A stretch of DNA of 13,960 nucleotides, taken from positions 1 to 13,960 of the forward strand of contig JAJYPU010000041.1 in NCBI GenBank assembly GCA_021795095.1. Reading direction: 5' to 3'. Of the stretch, positions 1 through 7,150 are shown piece by piece (positions within the stretch are counted from its first letter, which is position 1; the number at the start of each line of letters is the position of its first letter). The position numbers were made by a program, and so were the translations under genes. Under the pieces are notes generated by a model. That model made no database searches. It saw nothing but the letters and a program-made list of their open reading frames with translations, and had not been told where the DNA came from. Origin of the DNA: Actinomycetes bacterium. Its GTDB lineage: Bacteria > Actinomycetota > Acidimicrobiia > Acidimicrobiales > RAAP-2.

Positions 1-104
1 CGAGTTCAACTAGCGACAGATGAAGGCGGCCCGCAAACGACCATGGCACTGATGTGTGTCACACCAAACGTGAAGACTGTGAACGCCGAAACGTGAAAAC
101 CTCG
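1..104. other. Non-coding stretch 3' of the tRNA gene
   Basis: I see no gene here. The tRNA on the minus strand is transcribed into this stretch. On that strand a TTTT run follows shortly after the tRNA, at about 97-100, but no clear hairpin precedes it, so I do not call a terminator. A small perfect inverted repeat with one central base (GTGTGTCACAC, 54-64) is the only visible structure. Confidence 0.6.
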
Positions 105-181
<77 letters not shown>

Positions 182-493
182 ATGGAGTACCCATGTTAGC
201 AGTCGGCCGCGGATGCACGGACTACCCCGCGATTACCGGTCTTCTCCGACACACGAAGGGGAATTACCTATCGCTAGTTCGTCCACGACGTGGACGTCAC
301 GGGCGCGATCGAGCCGGAGACGAGCGCGTTGCGACGACGCGCGCCATCTCGAACGCCGCGCCGAGCCACTCTCGCAGGGTGCATCGAGTCGACGGGGCGT
401 GCTCACTCCTCGAACCATCTCCGCCACCTCGTGGGCCCAGTGTCGCGCGAAGCCAGCGCGCGAGCGTCGCAAACAACGTAATCAAAACACCCG
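182..493. other. Intergenic region between tRNA-fMet and the plus-strand catabolic genes
   Basis: About 310 bases without a convincing gene. Short open frames exist on both strands (for example minus 233-472 and minus 297-536), but they lack family resemblance, have arginine/serine-rich composition typical of random high-GC frames, and have no ribosome-binding site. On the minus strand, just upstream of the tRNA, TGC-TAACAT (193-201) could be an extended -10 element of the tRNA promoter. No matching -35 was found, so this is weak. No terminator, riboswitch or repeat was recognised. Confidence 0.5.
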
Positions 494-522
494 GTGGCAG
501 AGAAGTCGACGCTCTGTAATAT
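494..522 (+). promoter_or_regulatory. Predicted promoter of the plus-strand hydroxyproline genes
   Basis: A -35-like GTGGCA (494-499; 4 of 6 match to TTGACA) and a -10-like TAATAT (517-522) are separated by exactly 17 bases. Transcription would start near 528-531, only about 8-11 nt before the ATG at 539. The hexamers lie inside a run that could be read as an N-terminal extension of the downstream gene (GTG at 494), which argues against that longer start. Prediction by eye only. Confidence 0.4.
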
Positions 523-531
523 GTGGTACAT
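521..531. promoter_or_regulatory. Candidate GntR-type operator (ATGT-GGT-ACAT)
   Basis: ATGTGGTACAT is an inverted repeat with 4-bp arms (ATGT/ACAT) around three bases. It overlaps the predicted -10 box and transcription start of the plus-strand genes, a position suited to repression. The same half-sites, with a one-base spacer, recur in the promoter region of the minus-strand catabolic genes (10083-10091). GntR/FCD regulators are known to bind short GT...AC palindromes, and a gene for one lies at 10125-10820. Binding is inferred, not shown. Confidence 0.4.
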
Positions 532-538
532 TTCATCG

Positions 539-1666
539 ATGTCGAGGATCCAACGTATCGATGTCTTTTCCTACGACCTAACCTACGCCCACGGTGATTA
601 CGTCATGTCTGGTGGCCGCGTCATTCATACCCTGCAGAGCACTGTCGTGCGCGTGACGACCGAGGCGGGTGTCGAGGGTTTCGGCGAGGTCTGCCCGCTC
701 GGTGCGAACTACCTACCCGGTTACGGCGCCGGCGCGCCGTCAGTCATCGCCGAGTTCGCGCCATCGCTACTCGGGGTGGACGTCGAGAACCTCGGGCTGA
801 TCAATCACACGATGGACGTCTCGCTGTCGGGCCACGGCTACGCGAAGTCGGTCGTCGACATCGCCTGCTGGGACGCCTACGGCAAGGTCGTCGGTCAACC
901 CGTCTACACCCTGCTCGGCGGGCGCCGACACGACGACCTGCCCCTCTACGTCGCGGTACCGCTCGACACGACCGAGGAAATGGTTAAGCACGTCACCGCG
1001 CGCAAGGCCGAGGGGACGCGCAAGTTCCAGCTCAAGGTCGGCGCGGATCCGAGCGACGACGCCTCACGCGTCGCGGCCATCGTCGCGGTGACCGGCACCG
1101 ACGACGCGATCGTCGCCGACGCCAACTGCGGCTGGCGCCTCCAAGACGCGGTGATCGCCGCACGGCTGCTCGAGGACATGGACCGCGTCTATCTCGAACA
1201 GCCTTGTCGCACCCTGGAGGAATGCCTGATCGTTCGCGAGCGCACGACGCTACCCATGATCCTCGACGAGGTGATCACCGACCCCCAGTCGCTGATCCGG
1301 GCCTACAACGCCAAAGCGATGGAGGCGATCAACCTGAAGGTGAGCCGCGTCGGCGGCCTGACTAAAGCCAGGTTCATGCGCGAGCTCTGTGAATCGCTCG
1401 GCGTGCGCATGACCATCGAGGACACCTGGGGCGGCGACTTGACGACGGCCGCCGTGAGCCACCTCGCGGCGAGCACCGACCCCGAGTTGCTGTTCGCCGC
1501 GTCCTACATGAACGACTGGGTCCTCGAACACGTCGCCGGCTACGCGCCCCGCTCCCACGACGGACGCGGTTCGCTCAGCGGCACCGACGTCGCCGGCCTC
1601 GGCATCGACGTCGACGTCGCCGCACTCGGCACTCCCCTCTTCAGCGTCGAGACGAGCGGGTCATGA
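539..1666 (+). CDS. Enolase-superfamily enzyme: probable cis-3-hydroxy-L-proline dehydratase or (hydroxy)proline-betaine 2-epimerase
   Basis: A 375-residue cytosolic protein of the mandelate racemase/muconate lactonizing group. The N-terminal capping domain spans about residues 1-125 and the barrel about 130-360. Visible active-site residues are the strand-2 lysine K166 (FQLKVG), metal ligands D194 (ADANCGW), E220 (YLEQP) and D243 (ILDE), and the opposite lysine K267 (INLKVSRVGG). A base on each face of the substrate suits 2-epimerisation or 3-dehydration of a proline derivative. The EDTWGGD motif (294-300, W297) resembles, from memory of the family, enzymes acting on cis-3-hydroxyproline or hydroxyproline betaine. 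The neighbours (racemase-family enzyme, pyrroline-carboxylate reductase) favour the dehydratase, giving 1-pyrroline-2-carboxylate. The ATG at 539 is chosen over GTG 494 and ATG 521 because the family N-terminus (MSRIQRIDVF) begins there and the longer starts overlap the predicted promoter. No Shine-Dalgarno is visible, so translation may be near-leaderless. Confidence 0.82.
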   Translation: MSRIQRIDVFSYDLTYAHGDYVMSGGRVIHTLQSTVVRVTTEAGVEGFGEVCPLGANYLPGYGAGAPSVIAEFAPSLLGVDVENLGLINHTMDVSLSGHGYAKSVVDIACWDAYGKVVGQPVYTLLGGRRHDDLPLYVAVPLDTTEEMVKHVTARKAEGTRKFQLKVGADPSDDASRVAAIVAVTGTDDAIVADANCGWRLQDAVIAARLLEDMDRVYLEQPCRTLEECLIVRERTTLPMILDEVITDPQSLIRAYNAKAMEAINLKVSRVGGLTKARFMRELCESLGVRMTIEDTWGGDLTTAAVSHLAASTDPELLFAASYMNDWVLEHVAGYAPRSHDGRGSLSGTDVAGLGIDVDVAALGTPLFSVETSGS

Positions 1667-1711
1667 CGAGGACGTCGGACACACCGAACGGGACCGTGGC
1701 GGGTCACTGAC

Positions 1712-2728
1712 GTGACAGCGGGTCTCGACGCGATCCCCTTCACCGACTACCACACCGCCGGCGAGCCCTTCCGGATCGTCGAAGCAGGTGTCGGACCCAT
1801 CGACGGCGCGACGGTGGCCGCCAAACGCATCGCCGCCCAGGGTTCACGCGAGGTCGACGCCGTACGACAGATGCTCTGTCGAGAGCCCCGCGGCCACAGC
1901 GACATGTACGGGTGCTTCGTCGTCGCCCCCGACGACGAGGGCGCGGACTTCGGGGTGCTGTTCTTCCACAATGACGGCTACTCGACCGCCTGTGGACATG
2001 GGACCATCGCGCTCGGTGCATGGGCGATTGAGAGCGGCCGAGTCGTCGGTGACCCGAACGGGGTGACCCCGGTCACCATCGATGTGCCCTCGGGTCGGGT
2101 CGTCGCCCACGTCACCCAGGTCGCCGGCGTCGTCACCTCAGTGGCGTTCGAGAACGTGCCGTCCTACCCGGTGCGACGTGGCGTCACGCTGGACAGCTCT
2201 ATCGGTCCGGTCGACGTCGACGTCGCCTACGGTGGTGCGCTCTACGCGTCGGTACCGGCGTCGGCGATCGGCCTTACGGTCACGCCCGAGCACGCGACGG
2301 CACTGCGCGCGCTCGGGCGTGAGATCAAGTGGGCCCTCAACGACACTGAGGTCGCCGTCCATCCGAGCGACGCCCGTCTGAGTGGCATCTACGGCACCAT
2401 CATTGTCGAGGATCTCGGAAGGACCGACCGCGGGATTCACCAGCGCAACGTCACCGTCTTCGCCGACGGACGGATCGACCGGTCACCCTGCGGTTCGGGC
2501 ACTGCCGCTCGCCTGGCGCTGCTCGTCGACGACCGGCGCCTCGACAGTGACGACGAGCTCATCCACGACTCGATACTCGGTACTCGATTCATCGGCCGCT
2601 TCCGGTCCACCGACGAGGGGCCGCGCGGCTCGATTATCCCCTTGATCGAGGGCATGACCTACCGCACGGGCGAGGGCGTCTTTCGCGTCGACCCCACCGA
2701 TCCGATCGGCGTCGGGTTCCTCCTGTGA
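1712..2728 (+). CDS. Proline racemase family protein, probable trans-3-hydroxy-L-proline dehydratase-like (Cys/Cys)
   Basis: A 338-residue protein, close to the usual 310-345 of the family. It has the two-lobed fold with one catalytic residue from each lobe: C94 in STACGHG and C260 in DRSPCGSG. Members act on proline or hydroxyproline by removing the alpha proton. The STxCGH context and the overall spacing resemble trans-3-hydroxyproline dehydratases, and the next gene is a pyrroline-2-carboxylate reductase, so dehydration to 1-pyrroline-2-carboxylate is the favoured role. However, those dehydratases normally have Thr at the second position. Cys there is the pattern of racemases and 4-hydroxyproline 2-epimerases, so the reaction is uncertain. 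The GTG start at 1712 has only a weak upstream ribosome site and lies 45 bases after the preceding stop. A 15-codon frame (1663-1710) fills this gap. The stop overlaps the next frame as GTGA. Confidence 0.83.
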   Translation: MTAGLDAIPFTDYHTAGEPFRIVEAGVGPIDGATVAAKRIAAQGSREVDAVRQMLCREPRGHSDMYGCFVVAPDDEGADFGVLFFHNDGYSTACGHGTIALGAWAIESGRVVGDPNGVTPVTIDVPSGRVVAHVTQVAGVVTSVAFENVPSYPVRRGVTLDSSIGPVDVDVAYGGALYASVPASAIGLTVTPEHATALRALGREIKWALNDTEVAVHPSDARLSGIYGTIIVEDLGRTDRGIHQRNVTVFADGRIDRSPCGSGTAARLALLVDDRRLDSDDELIHDSILGTRFIGRFRSTDEGPRGSIIPLIEGMTYRTGEGVFRVDPTDPIGVGFLL

Positions 2729-2739
2729 AAGGTTCGCCG

Positions 2740-3669
2740 ATGGACTGGGTGTCAGGCGACGAGCTGTTCGCGACGCTCAGCATGGAGCGGGCGGTGCGGG
2801 CCATCCAGCGCGACCTGCTCGCCGGGCTCGACCCCGCGCACGACCTCGCGCGAGTGATCGACGTGCTCGACCACGGCCAGCTGCTCTACATGCCCTCGCA
2901 CTTCGGCGAGTTCGTCGGGGCGAAGGTGTCCACGGTGGCCCCGAACAATCCGGCGATCGGGTTGGACCGAATCCACGGTATCTACGTGCTGATGGACGCC
3001 GTCACGCTCGTGCCCGTAGCGATGATGGACGGCCAAGCGCTCACCGCGCTGCGCACCCCCGCCGTCTCGGCCGCCGTCGCCGACCACCTCGCGCCTGAGC
3101 GGGTCGAGCACCTCGTCGTTTTCGGCTCGGGGACCCAGGCATGGGGTCACATCGAGGCGGTGCGTGTCATCCGCGATGTCGCCACCGTGAGCGTCGTCGC
3201 CCGAGACTCGCGCCGAAGCGCGAACCTCGTCGACCGACTCGTCGCCAGCGGTCAGCCGGCCCGCATCGGCGCGCCGGGCGACGTCACGAGCGCCGAGGTC
3301 ATCGTCTGTGCAACGACCGCCCGCACCCCACTCTTTGACGGCCAGTCGGTCCCGAAGGACGCGCTCGTAATCGCCGTCGGCTCGCACGAGCCCGACGTGC
3401 GCGAGCTCGACACGACGACGATGGCGCGCAGCCAGGTGGTGGTCGAGGATCCTGCCGTCGCGCTACGCGAGGCCGGCGACGTGATCATGGCCATCGACGA
3501 AGGCCGCTTCGCCGGCTCGGCGCTGGTGGCGATGCGCGACGTCGTCACCGGTGCGGTCGCCGTGGACCGCACCCGACCTCGGGTCTTCAAGAGCTCTGGC
3601 ATGCCTTGGCAGGACCTGGTCGTCGCCGCCGAGGTCCATCACGCCCGCACCGGGGCCGCGGACCACTGA
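2740..3669 (+). CDS. Ornithine cyclodeaminase/mu-crystallin family: probable 1-pyrroline-2-carboxylate reductase
   Basis: A 309-residue protein of the ornithine cyclodeaminase family. It has a substrate domain with K62 (GAKVSTV) and R105 (ALRTPAVSA), then a Rossmann NAD(P)-binding domain with FGSGTQA at 128-134. Family members linked to hydroxyproline genes (LhpI type) reduce 1-pyrroline-2-carboxylate to L-proline with NAD(P)H. This would collect the product of the dehydratases encoded just upstream. True ornithine cyclodeaminase or alanine dehydrogenase activity cannot be excluded from sequence. The start at 2740 is preferred because GAAAGG lies 7 bases before it. The GTG at 2725, which overlaps the previous stop as GTGA, has no ribosome site but would add only five residues (MKGSP). 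It is the last plus-strand gene and converges on the aldehyde dehydrogenase gene. Confidence 0.85.
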   Translation: MDWVSGDELFATLSMERAVRAIQRDLLAGLDPAHDLARVIDVLDHGQLLYMPSHFGEFVGAKVSTVAPNNPAIGLDRIHGIYVLMDAVTLVPVAMMDGQALTALRTPAVSAAVADHLAPERVEHLVVFGSGTQAWGHIEAVRVIRDVATVSVVARDSRRSANLVDRLVASGQPARIGAPGDVTSAEVIVCATTARTPLFDGQSVPKDALVIAVGSHEPDVRELDTTTMARSQVVVEDPAVALREAGDVIMAIDEGRFAGSALVAMRDVVTGAVAVDRTRPRVFKSSGMPWQDLVVAAEVHHARTGAADH

Positions 3670-3675
3670 CGGTCC
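3660..3675. terminator. Small hairpin at the convergent gene ends
   Basis: GGACC and GGTCC form a 5-bp stem around a 6-base loop, spanning the stop codon of the reductase gene and the 19-bp gap (3670-3688) between convergent genes. No T-run follows on either strand. It is at best a weak bidirectional terminator and may be chance in G/C-rich DNA. Confidence 0.2.
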
Positions 3676-3688
3676 CAGTCCGGCGCCG

Positions 3689-5218
3689 CTACGACGACGC
3701 CCGGTCGCCCCACGTCGACGACTCACCAGCGGGGGCGATCCGCTGGGGCATACCCCAGGGATTGTCGTCTCGCACCGCCGGCGCCAAGAGATGCTGGGGA
3801 ACGTTCTGGTAGCTCACACCGCGTAAGAATCGTCCGATTGCGGCGGTTCCGACCGATGTACCAACGTCGCTGGTGGTGGCGGGCCACGGTCCGCCGTGCT
3901 GCATCGCGGGCGTGACCGCGACACCGGTCGGCCAGCCATTAAAGAGCACACGACCCGAGCACCGGTGCAATTGATCGACCAACGCGACGAGTTCGGGCGA
4001 CGACTCGTCGGGTAGCGCGTGTACGCCGCCCGTGAGATTGCCCGGGAACAGTCGTGCGGCGAGGTCGGCGAGCTGCGACTCGTCCCCGTACTGTACGACG
4101 ATCGCGAGCGGCCCGAAGGACTCGTCAAGCAGCCGCGCACCGGCCGACTCGAGTGTCGCCGCGTCCACCGACACGATGGTGGGCGTCACCCACGCCTGCG
4201 CGTCGTCATCGACGCGAACCGTTCCCACCGCGATGACCTCGACGCCGGGAGTAGCGAGTACCGTGTCGCGTCGGCGCTGGTAGCCCTCGGCGATCCGTGG
4301 GTTCAACATCCGGTGCTCGGCCACCTGTTCGGCGGCGTCACGAATCGGACCCGCGACGGCGAGCGCGTCGCTCACGAAGAGAAAACCCGGCTTTGTGCAG
4401 AACTGACCCGCCGAGGATGACACGCTCGCGACGAAGCCGGCGCAGAGCGCGTTGAGGTCGCTGGCGAGCTTCGCACGCGTGACGAACTGCGGGTTGACGC
4501 TGCCGAGCTCGCCGTAGAAGGGGATCGGTCTCTCTCGGGCCGCGGCGACGTCGGCGAGCAGGCGACCGGCGCGGATCGATCCAGTAAAGGAGCCCGCGCG
4601 AATCCGCTCGTCACGCAGCATCGCCACGCCCTGGTCCTGGCCGAAGATCAGCTGGAGCGTATGGGTGGGCGCGCCCGCGGCCACGAGCGCCGCCTTGACG
4701 ACCTCAGCGGTGCGACGCGACAGCTCGGGGTGCCCGGGATGCGCCTTTACGATCACCGCGCAACCGGCAGCGAGCGCCGAGGCGGTGTCGCCACCCGCGA
4801 CCGAGAACGCGAAGGGGAAGTTGCTGCCCGAGAAGTTGAGCAGCGGCCCGAGCGGGACGAGCGTGCGGCGAAGGTCCGGTCGAGCGCCGAGCGCGAAGTC
4901 GGGGTCGGCGAGGTCGATCCGCACGTCGAGGTAGGCGCCGTCCACGACGACATCGGCGAACAGGCGCAACTGGACGGCGGTTCGCGTCAGCTCACCGCGC
5001 AGCCTCGCCTCGGCGAGCCCCGTCTCGTCCATGGCGATTGCGACGAGTTCGTCTTCACTGTCGCGAAGGGCATCGGCCGCGCCGACCAGGGCCCGCGCCC
5101 GAGCCCGTGGAGCCATGGCCGACCACTCGTCAAAGGCCGCGACCGCGTTCCGGGCGCATTGCTCGAGCTCCGCGGCGCTCGTCGCGGCGGTGTCTTGGAA
5201 ATCGTGTCTCCTCGTCAT
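3689..5218 (-). CDS. 2-oxoglutarate semialdehyde dehydrogenase (aldehyde dehydrogenase family)
   Basis: A 509-residue NAD(P)-dependent aldehyde dehydrogenase, a typical length for the semialdehyde dehydrogenase subgroup. Catalytic residues are visible: N133 (GSNFPFAFS), K158 in the cofactor site (VIVKAHPGHP), general base E237 (FYGELGSVNP) and nucleophile C274 (AGQFCTKPG). The motifs SNFPFAFSVAGGDTASALA and the C-terminal FLRGVSYQNVP are characteristic of enzymes that oxidise 2-oxoglutarate semialdehyde to 2-oxoglutarate in hydroxyproline and sugar-acid catabolism (KGSADH). This would be the last step of the 4-hydroxyproline route encoded in the same operon. The ATG lies 2 bases after the previous stop, and no Shine-Dalgarno precedes it, so translation probably depends on coupling to the upstream gene. 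The C-terminal tail (about 490-509) is poorly conserved-looking. Confidence 0.92.
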   Translation of the reverse strand: MTRRHDFQDTAATSAAELEQCARNAVAAFDEWSAMAPRARARALVGAADALRDSEDELVAIAMDETGLAEARLRGELTRTAVQLRLFADVVVDGAYLDVRIDLADPDFALGARPDLRRTLVPLGPLLNFSGSNFPFAFSVAGGDTASALAAGCAVIVKAHPGHPELSRRTAEVVKAALVAAGAPTHTLQLIFGQDQGVAMLRDERIRAGSFTGSIRAGRLLADVAAARERPIPFYGELGSVNPQFVTRAKLASDLNALCAGFVASVSSSAGQFCTKPGFLFVSDALAVAGPIRDAAEQVAEHRMLNPRIAEGYQRRRDTVLATPGVEVIAVGTVRVDDDAQAWVTPTIVSVDAATLESAGARLLDESFGPLAIVVQYGDESQLADLAARLFPGNLTGGVHALPDESSPELVALVDQLHRCSGRVLFNGWPTGVAVTPAMQHGGPWPATTSDVGTSVGTAAIGRFLRGVSYQNVPQHLLAPAVRDDNPWGMPQRIAPAGESSTWGDRASS

Positions 5219-5220
5219 GG

Positions 5221-6222
5221 TTAGAACTCGAATCCGACGGGGAACGGGTCGCTCGGGTCATACACGTACTGCGCCATCCCGGTGACCCACGCCCGACCCG
5301 TGATCGTGGGAACGATCGCCGGTACGCCAGCAACCTCGGTCTCGGCGACGATCCGTCCGATGAAGCGTGTACCAATGAAGGACTCGTTCTCGAAGTCGTC
5401 ACCGACCGCGAGCTCGCCGCGGGCCCAGAGTTCGGCCATCCGTGCCGAGGTCCCCGTCCCGCACGGGGACCGGTCGAACCACCCCGGGTAGATGCACATG
5501 GCGTGACGCGAGTGGCGCGCCGTCGAGCCCGGCGCCAGAAACTCGACGTGGTGGCAGTGGTCCACGCCCGCGGTCTCGGGGTGGTGTGGTGGCGCGGTCT
5601 CGTTGATGGCGGCCATGATGGCGAGGCCGACCGCCGTAATCTCGTGCTGGCGCGACCGGTCAAAAGTAAGCCCCACGTCCTCCAAGTTGACGATGGCATA
5701 GAAGTTGCCCCCGTAGGCGAGGCTGTAGGGCACTGCACCGAGGCCCGGTACGTCGAGGACGTCGTCGAGACGAACCACGAAGGACGGGACGTTCTCGATG
5801 GTCACAGCGTCAGCGTGACCATCGGACACACTCACCCGGGCGATGACCAGGCCAGCCGGCGTGTCGAGACGGATCGTCGTGACCGGTTCGACGGCCTCGA
5901 CCATGCCGGTCTCGACGAGCACCGTGGCGAGCCCGATGGTGCCGTGGCCGCACATTGGCAGACAGCCCGACACCTCGATGTAGACCACGCCCCACTCGGC
6001 GTCGGGGCGGGTCGAGGGCTGCAGGATCGCGCCACTCATCGCCGCGTGCCCGCGAGGCTCGTACATCAGGAACTTGCGGATGTCGTCGAGGTGCTCGATG
6101 AAGTAGAGCCGCTTGTCGTTCATGGTGTCACCGGGGATCACCCCCACGCCGCCAGTGACGACCCGCGTCGACATGCCCTCAGTGTGTGAATCGACCGCGG
6201 TGATGACCCGGCTCGCTCGCAT
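5221..6222 (-). CDS. Proline racemase family: probable 4-hydroxyproline 2-epimerase
   Basis: A 333-residue protein with both catalytic cysteines of the racemase/epimerase type: C91 in LPMCGHGTIG and C254 in DRSPCGTGTSARMA. They sit on opposite faces of the substrate and exchange the alpha proton. In 4-hydroxyproline degradation this converts trans-4-hydroxy-L-proline into cis-4-hydroxy-D-proline. Its place between the deaminase and semialdehyde dehydrogenase genes supports that substrate over plain proline, although proline racemase activity is not excluded. The start at 6222 has GAAGGGG 7 bases upstream and lies 4 bases after the deaminase stop. An in-frame extension to 6354 would overlap the deaminase gene and is low-complexity Arg/Pro, so it is rejected. 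It differs clearly from the second family member at 1712-2728 around both cysteine motifs. Confidence 0.9.
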   Translation of the reverse strand: MRASRVITAVDSHTEGMSTRVVTGGVGVIPGDTMNDKRLYFIEHLDDIRKFLMYEPRGHAAMSGAILQPSTRPDAEWGVVYIEVSGCLPMCGHGTIGLATVLVETGMVEAVEPVTTIRLDTPAGLVIARVSVSDGHADAVTIENVPSFVVRLDDVLDVPGLGAVPYSLAYGGNFYAIVNLEDVGLTFDRSRQHEITAVGLAIMAAINETAPPHHPETAGVDHCHHVEFLAPGSTARHSRHAMCIYPGWFDRSPCGTGTSARMAELWARGELAVGDDFENESFIGTRFIGRIVAETEVAGVPAIVPTITGRAWVTGMAQYVYDPSDPFPVGFEF

Positions 6223-6226
6223 GCCG

Positions 6227-7150
6227 CTACCCCTTCGCCCGAGTGGCCAGGTAGTCAAGGGCCTTGGCGGTCTCGGCGCGCACGCGGGCCTCATTCTCGG
6301 CGCTGAGCGGTCCGCGCGGCGGACGCGTAGGCCCGCCGAAGCTCTGGCCGGCAATGTCGATCGACAGCTTGATGGCCTGGACGAACTCGACGCGAGAGTC
6401 CCAACGAAACACTGTCACGAGGTGCTCGTAGAGCTCCTTCGCCTCGGCGAAGCGCCCCGCCATCGCCAGCTCGTAGATCTCAACCGCCTCACGGGGGAAG
6501 GCGTTGGGATAGCCCGCGAACCAGCCGACGGCGCCGGCAACAATCGATTCATAGAGCAGATCGTCGGCGCCGGCGATCACGTCGATGTCACAGACCTCCT
6601 TGATCTCCATGACCCGTCGCACGTCGCCCGAGAACTCCTTGATCGCCTGGACCTCGGGTATCTCCGCCAGCCGCGCGACCATCGAGGGGACGATGTCGAC
6701 CTTGGTGTCAAAAGGGTTGTTATAGGCCATGATCGGGATCCCCACCTCGGCCACGTGCGTAAAGTGATCGATCACCTCGGACTCCGATGCCCGGTAGATC
6801 GTTGGTGGCAGCAGCAGGACACCGTCGGCACCGTCCTCTTGGGCGTAGCGTGCCCACTGCTGGGCCTGGTGCCAGCCGACCCCGTGTACGCCCGCGACCA
6901 CTATGCCTCGGTCTCCCACGGTGTCGACCGCGACCTGGACTACCTTGCGTCGCTCCTCGTCGGTGAGCGATGAGTACTCACCGAGCGATCCGTTCGGCCC
7001 GACCCCGCGACAGCCGTTGCGGATCAACCAGTCGCAGTGCTCGGCGAATCGGTCGTAGTCGACCGCGAGTCCGGCCGGAGCACTCGGGTCCTCCTTGAAC
7101 GCGAGCGCCGTCGCGACGATGACTCCTCGAAAGTTCACGTGCTCATCCAT
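6227..7150 (-). CDS. DHDPS/NAL family lyase: probable 1-pyrroline-4-hydroxy-2-carboxylate deaminase
   Basis: A 307-residue barrel protein of the dihydrodipicolinate synthase/N-acetylneuraminate lyase family. It has the Schiff-base lysine K171 (AIKEFSGD), the catalytic tyrosine Y143 (AYNNP) and the family loop GSLGEYSSL (54-62). In hydroxyproline operons this family converts 1-pyrroline-4-hydroxy-2-carboxylate into 2-oxoglutarate semialdehyde and ammonia, the step after the D-hydroxyproline dehydrogenase encoded immediately upstream. Neighbouring genes decide the substrate, because the fold alone serves many. The ATG at 7150 is preceded by AAAGGCCAGGG and overlaps the end of the upstream flavoprotein gene by 16 bases in another frame, indicating tight translational coupling. 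Confidence 0.9.
   Translation of the reverse strand: MDEHVNFRGVIVATALAFKEDPSAPAGLAVDYDRFAEHCDWLIRNGCRGVGPNGSLGEYSSLTDEERRKVVQVAVDTVGDRGIVVAGVHGVGWHQAQQWARYAQEDGADGVLLLPPTIYRASESEVIDHFTHVAEVGIPIMAYNNPFDTKVDIVPSMVARLAEIPEVQAIKEFSGDVRRVMEIKEVCDIDVIAGADDLLYESIVAGAVGWFAGYPNAFPREAVEIYELAMAGRFAEAKELYEHLVTVFRWDSRVEFVQAIKLSIDIAGQSFGGPTRPPRGPLSAENEARVRAETAKALDYLATRAKG

Noticed and set aside
54..64. GTGTGTCACAC inverted repeat as a CRP-like site or terminator
   Set aside because: Only 5-bp arms around one base, no room for an RNA loop, no T-run, and no promoter nearby to regulate.
233..536. Two small minus-strand frames in the gap after the tRNA
   Set aside because: No ribosome sites, no recognisable domain, composition like random high-GC frames, and one overlaps the predicted promoter of the plus-strand genes.
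5038..6189. Long plus-strand open frame (383 codons) opposite the epimerase and aldehyde dehydrogenase genes
   Set aside because: It is a shadow of two well-supported minus-strand genes. Its product is Arg/Asp/His-rich with no family features, as is common antisense to high-GC genes.
6223..6354. N-terminal extension of the 4-hydroxyproline epimerase frame
   Set aside because: It overlaps the deaminase gene and encodes low-complexity Arg/Pro. A well-spaced ribosome site precedes the ATG at 6222.
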